Assembly: GCA_034925905.1 (NCBI GenBank)
Contig: JAYFRL010000004.1
Span: 4,021 to 68,020, forward strand
Reading direction: 5' to 3'
Origin: JAYFRL01 sp034925905
Lineage (GTDB): Bacteria > Bacillota > Clostridia > Lachnospirales > Anaerotignaceae
DNA: 64,000 nt
The notes under the pieces were generated by a model. It was not told the origin of the DNA, ran no database searches, and saw only the letters and a program-made list of their open reading frames with translations. Below are positions 7,996 to 17,700 of the stretch, in pieces. The position numbers were made by a program, and so were the translations under genes. How positions within the stretch are numbered: position 1 is the first letter of the stretch; the number at the start of each line of letters is the position of its first letter.

Positions 7996-8906
7996 CGGTG
8001 AGCGCCCCCTATAATATCTTTTAAGCTGTTTATCCCATATTTTTCCATGACTTCAGGCAAAGCCTCTATTATATCCTTGCATGCAAAAGGATTTATTAGG
8101 TTCTCCGCCCCAATTTGAACAGCTCCTGCGCCGGACAGCATCATTTCAATGACATCCTCAGCGCATGAAATCCCTCCCATACCTATTATAGGCAAAGAAA
8201 CGGCTTCATACACATCATAAACCATCCTTAAGGCAATAGGGAAAATTCCACGACCGGAATAACCGCCTTTTATGTTCGCCAATACAGGCTTTTTGGTTTT
8301 TAGGTCTATCCTCATTCCCATAACTGTGTTTATAAGGCTTATCCCGTCGGCCCCCGCATCCTCGCAAGCCTTTGCAATTTCCGAAATATCGGTTACATTT
8401 GGGCTAAGCTTGATATACACGGGCTTACTTGAAACTTTTTTAACCGCTTTTGTAACTTTTGCTGCTTCTTCAGGGTTTGTTCCAAAGCTCATGCCTCCGT
8501 TGTGCACGTTTGGGCAGCTTATATTAACTTCTATTATGCCAACCGCAGGCTCTCTGGATATAAGCTCGCAGCAATATGTGTATTCATCCACAGAAAAACC
8601 GCTTATGTTTGCTATAACAGGCTTATTAAAAACTGTTTTGAGCTTAGGGAGTTCTTCCGAAATCACCTTTTCTATACCAGGGTTTTGAAGACCGATTGAA
8701 TTTATAAGACCATTTTCGCACTCGGCTATCCTTGGCGTGTTGTTTCCAAACCGGGCTTCTTTTGTCGTTCCTTTAAAAGAAAATGAGCCTAATATATTTA
8801 TATCGTATATCTCCGCAAACTCATAACCATATCCAAAGGTTCCGCTTGCAGCCATAACAGGGTTTGAGAATCTGATACCGCTTAAAAACACTTCCGTATT
8901 TACCAT
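7992..8906 (-). CDS. pyrD: Dihydroorotate dehydrogenase, class 1B catalytic subunit
   Basis: Oxidises dihydroorotate to orotate with FMN and passes electrons to PyrK. The 304 residues include the FMN/orotate lysine in SFKGTTKEAR (residue 46) and the class 1 catalytic cysteine at residue 131 in NISCPNVHNGG; the class 2 membrane enzyme would have serine. The C-terminal GMGGIS and VQIGAENL bind FMN phosphate. AAGGAGGAGATG precedes the ATG, and the gene overlaps pyrK by a few bases, which fits the two-subunit complex. Confidence 0.97.
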   Translation of the reverse strand: MVNTEVFLSGIRFSNPVMAASGTFGYGYEFAEIYDINILGSFSFKGTTKEARFGNNTPRIAECENGLINSIGLQNPGIEKVISEELPKLKTVFNKPVIANISGFSVDEYTYCCELISREPAVGIIEVNISCPNVHNGGMSFGTNPEEAAKVTKAVKKVSSKPVYIKLSPNVTDISEIAKACEDAGADGISLINTVMGMRIDLKTKKPVLANIKGGYSGRGIFPIALRMVYDVYEAVSLPIIGMGGISCAEDVIEMMLSGAGAVQIGAENLINPFACKDIIEALPEVMEKYGINSLKDIIGGAHR

Positions 8907-9634
8907 ATCATCTCCTCCTTCGAAAACACAGGACCTTCCTTACATACCCTCTTAGCTCCGCTTTTTGTCATTATGCTGCAACCCATACATGCGCCAAACC
9001 CACAGCCCATGCGCTCCTCCATGCTTATCTCCCCGTCTGACGAAGAAAGCATACAAACAGCTTTAAGCATTGGTTTTGGCCCGCAGGCATAAAAATAAGT
9101 GTATCCGCTTATCTTTTCCATTTTATTTGTAACAAAACCTTTTAAACCAAGGCTTCCGTCAGCCGTTGTTATAAAAACGTCTACGCCGAAAGCTTTAAAT
9201 TCGTCTATTAAAAAAGAATCCTTAGTGCTGTTAAACCCAAGTATTACGGAAGGTTTTTTACCTTCTGAAAGGATCTGCCTTAAAAGCGCATACATCGGAG
9301 GCGTACCAAGCCCTCCGGCTATCAAAAGAGGATATCTCCCGCTTTTTGAAGTGTCAAACCCATTTCCAAGACCCGTTAAAACACTAAGCCTATCACCTTT
9401 TAAAAGAACAGACATTTTTTCAGTTCCTTTGCCGACAGATTTATATATAACTGTAACAGACGAAGAATTATAATCGTAAACCGATATTGGCCGTCTTAAA
9501 TAAAGACCCGGCAAAGCTATGTTTATAAACTGACCAGGAGCTTTTATTGCCGAAGCATCTCCTTGCATAGACATCTTAAATATGCTTTCGGCTATCTCTT
9601 CGTTTGATTTTATTTCAAACATTACTTCCTGCAT
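8900..9634 (-). CDS. pyrK: Dihydroorotate dehydrogenase electron-transfer subunit
   Basis: Carries electrons from PyrD to NAD+ through FAD and a [2Fe-2S] cluster. The 244 residues show an FAD-binding RRPISVYD (47-54), a nucleotide-binding AGGLGTPPMYAL (106-117), and four cluster cysteines at 211, 216, 219 and 231 (CGFGACMGC then C). It overlaps pyrC by 20 bp upstream and pyrD by 7 bp downstream. Confidence 0.96.
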   Translation of the reverse strand: MQEVMFEIKSNEEIAESIFKMSMQGDASAIKAPGQFINIALPGLYLRRPISVYDYNSSSVTVIYKSVGKGTEKMSVLLKGDRLSVLTGLGNGFDTSKSGRYPLLIAGGLGTPPMYALLRQILSEGKKPSVILGFNSTKDSFLIDEFKAFGVDVFITTADGSLGLKGFVTNKMEKISGYTYFYACGPKPMLKAVCMLSSSDGEISMEERMGCGFGACMGCSIMTKSGAKRVCKEGPVFSKEEMIW

Positions 9635-10913
9635 TTTTATCTCCCTGTTCTTTTTGCCAAACTATATTCCCGTCCACCATAGTCATAATGCATTCTCCAA
9701 AAAGCTTCATCCCTTTAAACGGTGTTATTTTTGCTTTTGTATAAAACTTATCCGGGTTTACAAGAAAGCTATTGTTTAGGTTAAAAACGGTTAAATCCGC
9801 AGGCTGCCCTATTTTAACGGAATTCCCTATCCCAAATATCCTGCCGGGGTTAACTTGCATAATTTCTATAAGCTTTTCAAGAGCTATTATATTTGTCTTA
9901 ACAAGCTTAGTATACATAACCGGAAAAGCCGTTTCAAGACCGGGTATACCTAAAACGCTGCCTCTTAAACCTTTGCTTTTTTCCTCAAAGCTATGAGGAG
10001 CATGGTCTGTGGCTATTATATCTATTGTACCGTCTTTTATGCCCTCTATCAAAGCCAGCCTATCATCTTTAGACCTTATGGGAGGATTCATTTTGAATGC
10101 CCCATCTTCTTTTATATCATTGTCATCAAAAGCTATATAGTGCGGAGCCGTTTCGCAGGTTACTTTTATACCTCTTGCTTTTGCTTTCCTTATTATGTCA
10201 ACGCTTTCCTTGGTTGAAACATGGCAAACATGATAACAAACCCCTGTTTCACCGGCAAGCTCTACGTCCCTTTCAATCTGCTTCCATTCGCTTTCCGACG
10301 GTATGCCTTTATGCCCATGCTTTAAAGCGTATTCACCGTCATGAATGTATCCACCGTTTATAAGAGAATTATCTTCGCAATGAGCGGCTATGATTTTACC
10401 CAGCACTTTTGCCTTAAGCATTGCTTCTTCCATAATTTTGTCATTCTGAACACCTTTCCCATCATCCGAAAAAGCAACGGCATATCCCGAAAGCCCTTCC
10501 ATGTCGGAAAGTTTCTCTCCGTTTTCCCCGATTGTTATAGCTCCATATGGATATACTTTTACATTTGCTGTTTTTTCTATTATATCAAGCTGAAGTTTTA
10601 TATTAGCAATGCTGTCCGGAACAGGGTTAACATTTGGCATGGAGCATACAGAAGTGAAGCCTCCGTGAGCCGCGGCCATTGTACCAGAGGCTATGGTTTC
10701 TTTATAAAAAAGCCCCGGCTCTCTGAGATGAACGTGAACATCAACAAAGCCGGGGAAAACATGGCAACCATTAAAATCAAAAACAGAAACACCAGGGGTT
10801 TTTTCGATATTTTTTGCGATATCAATAATAACTCTATTTGATACGGCTATATCAAGTAAAGAAAAGCCGCCATTCATATAAACATATGCGCCTCTTATAA
10901 TATAATTTTGCAT
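9615..10913 (-). CDS. pyrC: Dihydroorotase (type I)
   Basis: Cyclises carbamoyl-aspartate to dihydroorotate. The 432-residue metallo-hydrolase shows the metal-binding DVHVHLREPG near residues 58-67, further histidines in AHCED and CHVSTKES, and the catalytic aspartate motif IIATDHAPH near residues 301-309. It is the first gene of the pyr operon. AAAGGATG precedes the ATG. Only about 140 bp separate it from ilvD, and no carA/carB or pyrR gene is in the window. Confidence 0.96.
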   Translation of the reverse strand: MQNYIIRGAYVYMNGGFSLLDIAVSNRVIIDIAKNIEKTPGVSVFDFNGCHVFPGFVDVHVHLREPGLFYKETIASGTMAAAHGGFTSVCSMPNVNPVPDSIANIKLQLDIIEKTANVKVYPYGAITIGENGEKLSDMEGLSGYAVAFSDDGKGVQNDKIMEEAMLKAKVLGKIIAAHCEDNSLINGGYIHDGEYALKHGHKGIPSESEWKQIERDVELAGETGVCYHVCHVSTKESVDIIRKAKARGIKVTCETAPHYIAFDDNDIKEDGAFKMNPPIRSKDDRLALIEGIKDGTIDIIATDHAPHSFEEKSKGLRGSVLGIPGLETAFPVMYTKLVKTNIIALEKLIEIMQVNPGRIFGIGNSVKIGQPADLTVFNLNNSFLVNPDKFYTKAKITPFKGMKLFGECIMTMVDGNIVWQKEQGDKNAGSNV

Positions 10914-10991
10914 TTAAGGCATCCTTTCCAAATAATTTGCAAATTTTAAAAAGTATATCACATGCTTTAGAATTACTCAATAGCAATATTA

Positions 10992-11040
10992 ATTAAAAAA
11001 AATATTAAAGAAGGAGCATGGTTTGTTGACTATGCTCCTC
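10992..11040 (-). terminator. Terminator of ilvD
   Basis: Stem GGAGCAT / ATGCTCC (11013-11019 and 11032-11038) with a T-rich run on the minus strand at about 10992-11010. It separates ilvD from the pyr operon. Confidence 0.8.
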
Positions 11041-11054
11041 CGTTTTGTTAAAAA

Positions 11055-12725
11055 TTATAAATTTTCATCATCAAGGATTGCACCCTTGCTGGCAGATGTA
11101 ACCATGCTTCTATATCTCTTGAGATATCCCGTTATATTCTTATTTTCACGAATTTTCATCGTCTTTTTGCGGTTTTCTATTTCTTCTTCAGTAATGCCAA
11201 GGTTTAAGCTATGTTTAGGAATATCTATGTTTATTGTGTCACCTTCTTTAATATAAGCAAGCAGCCCGCCCGATGCGGCCTCAGGAGAAATATGACCTAT
11301 TGAAGCTCCCTTTGAAACGCCTGAAAAACGTCCGTCGGTTATAAGGGCAACTGTGTTATCAAGCCCCATGCCTGCAAGCGTTGCCGTAGGAGAAAGCATT
11401 TCTCTCATACCAGGTCCACCTTTAGGACCTTCATATCGAATAACTATTACGTCACCAGAAACAATCTTGCCTTCTCTCAAGGCATCGCAGCAGTCTTCTT
11501 CGCAATCAAAAACTTTTGCCGGGCCTGAATGAACAAGCATTTCAGGAAGAACAGCGCCCCTTTTAACAACAGCTCCATCCGGGCAAAGATTGCCCCACAA
11601 AACAGCAAGACCTCCCGTTTTGGAATAAGCCGTTTCTTTTGTCCTTATTACATCGGAATCGAAAACTTCAGCATTTTTTATGTTTTCTCCTACGGTTTTG
11701 GTTGATACCGTTAAACAGTCTTTATTAATAAGCCCAATTCCGTCAAGTACTTTAAGAACTGCCGGAAGTCCTCCCGCATAATAAAGGTCTTCAATATAAT
11801 GGTTGCCGGCAGGATTAATTTTAACTATATGAGGAACCATATCGCTTAGACCGTTAACATCCTTAAGGTCTATTCTAAGCCCTGCTTCATGAGCAATTGC
11901 AGGAAGATGGAGGATAGTATTCGTTGAACAACCCATAGCCATATCCGCAACAAGACCGTTATGTAAAGATTTATCAGTGATTATATCTTTTGGACATATG
12001 TTCTTTTCAACAAGCTCCATAATTTTCATGCCAGTTTCTTTAGCAAGGCGTGTCCTTTCTGCAAAAACTGCCGGAATGGTTCCGCTTCCGCTTAACGACA
12101 TGCCTAAAATCTCTGTCATGCAGTTCATTGAATTTGCAGTAAAAAGCCCTGCGCATGAACCGCAGCCCGGACATGCATGGTTTTCTATTTCAAGAGCGCG
12201 TTCAGGAGACATCTTTCCGGATTCAACAGCTCCAACAGCTTCAAAGGTCGCCGTTAAAGCAAATTTTTCACCTTTATATCTTCCCGGAAGCATAGGACCT
12301 CCGCTTACAAAAATAGCAGGAATGTTCATTCTTAAAGCAGCCATAAGCATTCCAGGAACAATTTTATCGCAGTTAGTAATGAAAACAAGGCCATCAAAAG
12401 GATGCGCTTTGCTCATTATTTCAACTGAATCGGCAATATGTTCCCTGCTAGCAAGAGAATATTTCATCCCTTCGTGGTTCATGGCGATACCATCACAAAC
12501 GCCTATTGTGGGGAATTCTATCGGTGTTCCTCCGGCCATTCTTATCCCGTCTTTAACAGCTTGCGCTATTGTATCAAGATGTATATGCCCTGGTATTATT
12601 TCGTTTTTAGCGTTGACAACGCCTATTATAGGTCTGTTTAATTCAGCATCGGTAAGACCTAACGCTTTAAACAAAGACCTATGAGGGATTCTTCCTATTC
12701 CTGATTTCATCAAATCGCTTCTCAT
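11055..12725 (-). CDS. ilvD: Dihydroxy-acid dehydratase
   Basis: Dehydrates dihydroxy-isovalerate and dihydroxy-methylvalerate to the 2-oxo acids that give valine, leucine and isoleucine. The 556-residue protein has the iron-sulfur cysteine sites CDGIAMNHEGM, TNCDKIVPGM and CPGCGSCAGLFTANSMN, and the C-terminal region ALITDGRFSGVSKGASIGH. GAGGTG stands before the ATG. It is a single gene with its own terminator. No other ilv or leu gene, and no T-box, was seen nearby. Confidence 0.97.
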   Translation of the reverse strand: MRSDLMKSGIGRIPHRSLFKALGLTDAELNRPIIGVVNAKNEIIPGHIHLDTIAQAVKDGIRMAGGTPIEFPTIGVCDGIAMNHEGMKYSLASREHIADSVEIMSKAHPFDGLVFITNCDKIVPGMLMAALRMNIPAIFVSGGPMLPGRYKGEKFALTATFEAVGAVESGKMSPERALEIENHACPGCGSCAGLFTANSMNCMTEILGMSLSGSGTIPAVFAERTRLAKETGMKIMELVEKNICPKDIITDKSLHNGLVADMAMGCSTNTILHLPAIAHEAGLRIDLKDVNGLSDMVPHIVKINPAGNHYIEDLYYAGGLPAVLKVLDGIGLINKDCLTVSTKTVGENIKNAEVFDSDVIRTKETAYSKTGGLAVLWGNLCPDGAVVKRGAVLPEMLVHSGPAKVFDCEEDCCDALREGKIVSGDVIVIRYEGPKGGPGMREMLSPTATLAGMGLDNTVALITDGRFSGVSKGASIGHISPEAASGGLLAYIKEGDTINIDIPKHSLNLGITEEEIENRKKTMKIRENKNITGYLKRYRSMVTSASKGAILDDENL

Positions 12726-12852
12726 AAATACACCTCTTTCGCATAATCATATTGGTTTGAACATAATACAACCACTTTAAAGTCATATAACTAATTATGC
12801 CTCAATTTAAAACACAATTCAACTATTTTTAAACCAGTTTAGTGTAAAGTTT

Positions 12853-13677
12853 TTATACAATTAATAAAAAATACACCAAAACAATAGCTCCGAGGAATAT
12901 CCTATACCAACCAAATACTCTAAAGTCATGACGCTTTATGTAATTCATGAGAAATCTTATTATAAAAACTGAAACAATAAAAGCAACTATCATTCCTGAA
13001 AGAAGCACAGCCACCTCTACACCGGTAAAATTAAATCCAAACTTAATAAGCTTAAACAGGCTTGCGACTAGCATTGCCGGAATCGCCATAAAAAACGAAA
13101 ACTCCGCAGCGGCTGTCCTTGATACTCCAAAAATCAAACCTCCAACAATCGTTGCGCCTGATCTTGACGTCCCCGGAATAAGGGAAAGCGCTTGAAAAAC
13201 TCCCATTAAAAAGGCTGTTTTATAATCCATATCGTCTGTTATTTTTATCTTTGGTTTTTTTCCCTTATTGTTTATTTCTATGGCTATGAACAATATACCG
13301 TATACTATAAGCATTATCCCTACTGTTGTAGGATTATAAAAAAGAGTGTCTATTTTATCATCAAAAAGGAAACCTATAATTCCTGCAGGTATAGAAGCCA
13401 CAAATATTTTAACCCACATAAAAGATATTTTTTTGCTTAAAAAAACTCCTCCTTCATTCACCTTTATAGGCATAATTTTTTTCCAGAACATAATAATAAC
13501 CGCAAGTATTGCTCCAAATTGCACAACAACTATAAACATTTCTTTGAACGCATCGCCCATACCAAGGTTCAAAAATTCGTCCACAAGAAGCATATGCCCC
13601 GTGCTGCTTATGGGCAACCATTCCGTTACCCCTTCAACCAAACCTAAAAATATAGCTTTCAAAATTTTTATAAACAT
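12853..13677 (-). CDS. uppP: Undecaprenyl-diphosphatase (BacA/UppP)
   Basis: Recycles undecaprenyl diphosphate, the lipid carrier of wall synthesis, in the cytoplasmic membrane. The 274-residue polytopic protein shows the two catalytic motifs EGVTEWLPISSTGH (near 16-29) and PGTSRSGATI (near 167-176). The ATG at 13677 is chosen because GGAGGACGG directly precedes it; a TTG four codons upstream lies inside that ribosome site. Confidence 0.95.
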   Translation of the reverse strand: MFIKILKAIFLGLVEGVTEWLPISSTGHMLLVDEFLNLGMGDAFKEMFIVVVQFGAILAVIIMFWKKIMPIKVNEGGVFLSKKISFMWVKIFVASIPAGIIGFLFDDKIDTLFYNPTTVGIMLIVYGILFIAIEINNKGKKPKIKITDDMDYKTAFLMGVFQALSLIPGTSRSGATIVGGLIFGVSRTAAAEFSFFMAIPAMLVASLFKLIKFGFNFTGVEVAVLLSGMIVAFIVSVFIIRFLMNYIKRHDFRVFGWYRIFLGAIVLVYFLLIV

Positions 13678-13745
13678 ACCGTCCTCCAAACTTTGTTAGA
13701 AAAGCATAACTGTTTTTTATAAATGCTTATAAGTCGGTTCCAGTT

Positions 13746-15074
13746 TTAAAGCCTTTTTAAAAGATTCTCTCTTTCTGCTTCATAGCCCTTTTTGCCTAAA
13801 AGCGCAAACATATTTTTTTTATAACTTTCAACCCCTGGTTGATCAAAGGGGTTTACGCCTAAAATATACCCACTTATCCCGCATGCTTTTTCAAAGAAAT
13901 AGATAAGATACCCAAGATGGTATTCATCTCTTTTGCCTATCTCCATTATTATGTTTGGCGCACCTCCGTCAACATGTGCCAAAAGGCTGCCCTCAAAAGC
14001 CTTTTGGTTTATATGGCTTATGTTTTCGCCCGAAAGATAGTTTAAACCATCTATATCCTCTTTAGATTTTTTAAGCTTTATTTCACTCCTTGCTTCTTTA
14101 AACCACAATACCGTTTCAAATATATTTCTGCTGCCGTCTTGTATAAACTGGCCCATTGAATGGAGATCTGTGGAAAAAATAAGGCTTGAAGGATATATTC
14201 CCTTTTTCCCCTTTCCTTCGCTTTCGCCAAAAAGCTGTTTATACCATTCGCCAAACATTTTTAAGTAAGGCTCATATGATACCAAAATCTCTATTTCTTT
14301 CCCGCTTTTCATAAGGCAATTCCTCATAACGGCATATTTCTCAGCATATCCCTTAAGCCCCGGTCTGTTGTCTTTATATGCGGCTAAAGCCCCCTGCATA
14401 ACTAAATCTATGTCTATCCCAGCTACCGCCATAGGGAGAAGCCCGACAGAAGTGAGAACGGAATAACGTCCTCCTATATCGTCAGGTATAACAAATGTTT
14501 TATACCCTTTTTCATCTGAAAGCGCTTTAAGCACACCTTTTGATTTATCTGTGGTTACATATATCCTTTTTGAGGCTTCTTCCTCACCGTATTTTTTTTC
14601 AATAAGTTCTCTGAAAATCCTGAACGTTATGGCTGGCTCGATTGTCGTTCCTGATTTGGATATAACATTTATTGAAAACTCTCTGTCTCCAAGTATATTT
14701 ATTATATCTGAAATATAATCCGAGCTTATATTGTTTCCAACAAAATAAATATCCGGGGTTTTCTTACTCAAATTGTTATATAAAGCGGATTTTATAAAAT
14801 CTATTGAGGCTGCGGCTCCAAGATAAGAACCTCCTATTCCTATAACAATAAAAACCTCACTGTCCGAAATTATTTTATCTGAACATTGTTTTATTCTTTG
14901 AAATTCTTCTTTATCGTAGGCTTCAGGATAATCTATCCATCCGATATAATTTGAACCTTCTCCGCTTTTATCCTCCAAGGTTTTATTAAACAAAGCGGCT
15001 AGCGGCAGAAGTTTTTCAAAATCAGCTTTATCTATAAAATTTTCGGCATTTTTTAGACTTAAAGCAAAAGGCAT
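13746..15074 (-). CDS. pgi: Glucose-6-phosphate isomerase
   Basis: Interconverts glucose-6-phosphate and fructose-6-phosphate. The 442 residues match the short bacterial form. Signature regions are VIGIGGSYLGAAA, VISKSGTTIEPAI, and FSTDLHSMGQFIQDG near residues 295-309. AAGGAGG precedes the ATG. Its product feeds GlmS, encoded 2.6 kb away, but the two are not in one operon. Confidence 0.96.
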   Translation of the reverse strand: MPFALSLKNAENFIDKADFEKLLPLAALFNKTLEDKSGEGSNYIGWIDYPEAYDKEEFQRIKQCSDKIISDSEVFIVIGIGGSYLGAAASIDFIKSALYNNLSKKTPDIYFVGNNISSDYISDIINILGDREFSINVISKSGTTIEPAITFRIFRELIEKKYGEEEASKRIYVTTDKSKGVLKALSDEKGYKTFVIPDDIGGRYSVLTSVGLLPMAVAGIDIDLVMQGALAAYKDNRPGLKGYAEKYAVMRNCLMKSGKEIEILVSYEPYLKMFGEWYKQLFGESEGKGKKGIYPSSLIFSTDLHSMGQFIQDGSRNIFETVLWFKEARSEIKLKKSKEDIDGLNYLSGENISHINQKAFEGSLLAHVDGGAPNIIMEIGKRDEYHLGYLIYFFEKACGISGYILGVNPFDQPGVESYKKNMFALLGKKGYEAERENLLKRL

Positions 15075-15119
15075 ATTCTTCCTCCTTAATCAACAAAAAT
15101 AATCTATTCGTTTTATTTA

Positions 15120-15148
15120 ATTATAATTATTATTATAAGCATTTACAA
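15120..15148 (-). promoter_or_regulatory. Predicted sigma-A promoter of pgi
   Basis: On the minus strand TTGTAA (15143-15148) and TATAAT (15120-15125) are separated by 17 bp, about 45 bp before the pgi start. Confidence 0.6.
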
Positions 15149-15335
15149 TAAAATACTTTTTAAGCCCGGGATTTAATCAAAATAATCTCATATATCATGG
15201 GCTAAAGAATATTATTATAAAAAAGGGGCGTTTATAGCAAGGCTAAGTTTTTTATGACAATCTGATTTTTTAAGTCAATATATATCATTAATTTCATTTT
15301 GCAGAGCTTTTTTTAACAATATCTCACAAAATGTA

Positions 15336-15364
15336 TTAACAAAATATAAAGATTGTGATAGAAT
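15336..15364 (+). promoter_or_regulatory. Predicted sigma-A promoter of the 15.4-kb gene and cstA
   Basis: TTAACA (15336-15341) and TAGAAT (15359-15364) with a 17-bp spacer, 50 bp before the GTG at 15415. The rest of the 340-bp divergent gap with pgi is AT-rich and shows no other element I can name. Confidence 0.6.
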
Positions 15365-15414
15365 ATACGTGAGTAATGTAAAAAAACTATATAGAATTTT
15401 TAAGGGGGGCTGAT

Positions 15415-15918
15415 GTGAAAAAAGAAAAATCGGAAATACTCGACTCATTGCTTGAGTCTTACGAAGCCTATTTTGACATAAGGAGGAATGTTGAAATAGA
15501 AAACCTGCTCTTTAACGCTGAAGCCGAATTCCATTCGCGCTCCGAAAAGTATATTCTTGTTAAGTCTGCTAAGATTTGGGCTGCTGAATCAAATGAATAT
15601 GCATATTTTTTGTTAAGTGACAGGCTCGCTCCAAGCGATTGGTCAAAAGCAAGGGATGCAGTTTTGCAAGAAAGCAAACGCCGAATAAAGCCTCATAAAG
15701 AACACATGTATTCTTTTGTTACACTTATTATAATTGCCGATTATATCGACGAGGACATCAGAAGGGAAATAAAAAGATTTTCATATCAAAAAAACTTTTT
15801 ATTTTCCATACACGGCTGGATGGAATTCCGCTCTGCCGCGCTTGATTTGTCTGACGGCAGTATAATAACAAACAGACGAGGTAAAAGTCTTTTAAAAGTT
15901 TTAAATGGTATAATCTGA
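15415..15918 (+). CDS. Hypothetical protein encoded upstream of cstA
   Basis: A 167-residue soluble protein that I do not recognise. It is highly charged and mostly helical in appearance: the N-terminal EILDSLLESYEAYFDIRRN suggests an amphipathic helix, the centre is aromatic-rich (IWAAESNEYAYFLL), and the C-terminus ends RGKSLLKVLNGII. There is no signal peptide, membrane segment or cysteine motif. The start is GTG after AGGGGGGC. It ends 34 bp before cstA in the same direction, so the pair is probably one transcript and it may act with the transporter. Confidence 0.75.
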   Translation: MKKEKSEILDSLLESYEAYFDIRRNVEIENLLFNAEAEFHSRSEKYILVKSAKIWAAESNEYAYFLLSDRLAPSDWSKARDAVLQESKRRIKPHKEHMYSFVTLIIIADYIDEDIRREIKRFSYQKNFLFSIHGWMEFRSAALDLSDGSIITNRRGKSLLKVLNGII

Positions 15919-15952
15919 TTATTCATTATCGATTTTTGAAAGGGGCGTAATT

Positions 15953-17635
15953 ATGAGTTCATTAGTAATATTGTTAATTGCTACAGTAGCATTAGTATTA
16001 GGCTATATATTCTATGGAGGCTGGCTTTCAAAACAATGGGGTGTTGAAAAAGACAGACCTACCCCCGCACACACCGATTATGACGGAAGAGATTATTGTC
16101 CTGCAAAAGCACCTGTTCTTTTAGGCCATCACTTTGCTTCAATAGCCGGAGCCGGTCCTATAAACGGACCTATCCAGGCTGCTATCTTCGGTTGGATTCC
16201 TGTTTTTCTTTGGATAGTACTCGGAGGTATTTTCTTTGGAGCAGTTCAAGATTTTTCGGCAATTTTTGCTTCAATCCGCCACAAAGGAAAATCAATAGGC
16301 CATGTTATTGAACAAAATGTTGGCCCTCGTGCAAAAAAACTTTTTTTTATTTTTTCATATCTCACATTGCTCTTAGTTGTTGCAGCGTTTGCAAGTATTG
16401 TTGTAGGAACATTTAACGGATTTACCGCTGACGGAGCCCTGGTTCCTGCAAATGGTTCAACAGCTACAATATCAATGCTCTTCATAGTTATATCTGTTAT
16501 ATTTGGTTTCGTTGTTTATCGTAAAAATGCTCCTCTGGGCGTTTCTACGATTGCTGGTGTTTTAGGAATTATACTTTGTATTGTTATCGGTCTTAATTTC
16601 CCTGTTTATTTCTCATCAACAGTATGGCTTATCGTTATACTTATTTACATATTTGTTGCTTCAGTCACTCCCGTTTGGATACTCCTTCAGCCAAGAGACT
16701 ACTTAAATTCATTTCTTCTTTATGGAATGATGATTGCAGCTTTTATAGGCATTATATTTACCAATCCTTCAGTTGAGCTTCCCGCATTTGCAGGTTTTAC
16801 AGGCATAACCGGAAAAAGTCAGCTTTTCCCGATGCTTTTCATAACAGTTGCCTGCGGAGCTATTTCTGGGTTCCATAGCCTTGTTGGTTCAGGAACAACA
16901 GCTAAACAGCTTGACAAAGAGTCAGATGCAAGACCTATAGGATACGGCGGAATGCTTATTGAATGCTTGCTGGCCATTATAGCTCTTATAACAGTCGGCA
17001 TTCTTTTCAAAGATGGGGCTATGCCAAGCGGAACACCTACCCAGGTTTTTGCAACTGGTGTTGCAACTATGATTTCTAATTTGGGAATAGGCAATGTTTA
17101 TGATGTTGCATATGCAATAATTATACTTGCTGTTTCTGCTTTCTGCCTTACATCCTTGGATACTGCAACAAGGCTTGCTCGTTATATGCTTCAGGAACTC
17201 TTTGTTTCTGAAAATGAAGACCCTGCAAAACTTACGGGTATTAAAAAGCTTTTTGCGAATCCATATTTTTCAACCTTAGTAACAGTTCTTATTGGAGGCG
17301 CAATGGCTGTTGGCGGATATGCAAAAATATGGCCGCTCTTTGGTTCTGCAAACCAGTTGCTCGCCGCTCTTGCTCTCCTTGCAGCAGCAGCTTGGCTTGG
17401 AAATATAGGTAAAAACAACAAAATGTTCATCTTCCCAATGGCATTTATGCTTGTTGCAACAATATCTGCTCTTGTTATAACATTTATAAACAACGTAAAG
17501 AAACTTTCAAGCGGGGCAGGAACAATGTCTGCAGAAGGACTTCAGATATTATTCATAGTTCTTCTCATAATCCTTGCTGTTAATCTTTCGATTGAAGGAA
17601 TTAAAACACTCTACACCAAGAAAAAAGCTGAATAA
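15953..17635 (+). CDS. cstA: CstA-family carbon-starvation / pyruvate transporter
   Basis: A 560-residue polytopic membrane protein of the CstA family, whose characterised members take up peptides or pyruvate. The family signature is the N-terminal LGHHFASIAGAGPINGPI near residues 58-75, followed by many hydrophobic helices. The shorter form without the long extra C-terminal domain matches Gram-positive relatives. GAAAGGGG precedes the ATG. Promoter-proximal in the transcript is the 15.4-kb unknown gene. The substrate is not settled by sequence. Confidence 0.9.
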   Translation: MSSLVILLIATVALVLGYIFYGGWLSKQWGVEKDRPTPAHTDYDGRDYCPAKAPVLLGHHFASIAGAGPINGPIQAAIFGWIPVFLWIVLGGIFFGAVQDFSAIFASIRHKGKSIGHVIEQNVGPRAKKLFFIFSYLTLLLVVAAFASIVVGTFNGFTADGALVPANGSTATISMLFIVISVIFGFVVYRKNAPLGVSTIAGVLGIILCIVIGLNFPVYFSSTVWLIVILIYIFVASVTPVWILLQPRDYLNSFLLYGMMIAAFIGIIFTNPSVELPAFAGFTGITGKSQLFPMLFITVACGAISGFHSLVGSGTTAKQLDKESDARPIGYGGMLIECLLAIIALITVGILFKDGAMPSGTPTQVFATGVATMISNLGIGNVYDVAYAIIILAVSAFCLTSLDTATRLARYMLQELFVSENEDPAKLTGIKKLFANPYFSTLVTVLIGGAMAVGGYAKIWPLFGSANQLLAALALLAAAAWLGNIGKNNKMFIFPMAFMLVATISALVITFINNVKKLSSGAGTMSAEGLQILFIVLLIILAVNLSIEGIKTLYTKKKAE

Positions 17636-17647
17636 TAATTAAAATTA

Positions 17648-17680
17648 AAAGTCCGCCAAATATTTGGCGGACTTTTTTTA
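17648..17680. terminator. Bidirectional terminator between cstA and glmS
   Basis: Stem AGTCCGCCAAA / TTTGGCGGACT at 17650-17673, with A and T runs on both sides, serving two convergent genes. Confidence 0.9.
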
Positions 17681-17700
17681 TTTTCGTCTAATCTTAATAT

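Noticed and set aside
12726..12852. T-box leader upstream of ilvD
   Set aside because: The gap is too short and has no T-box motif or terminator pair.
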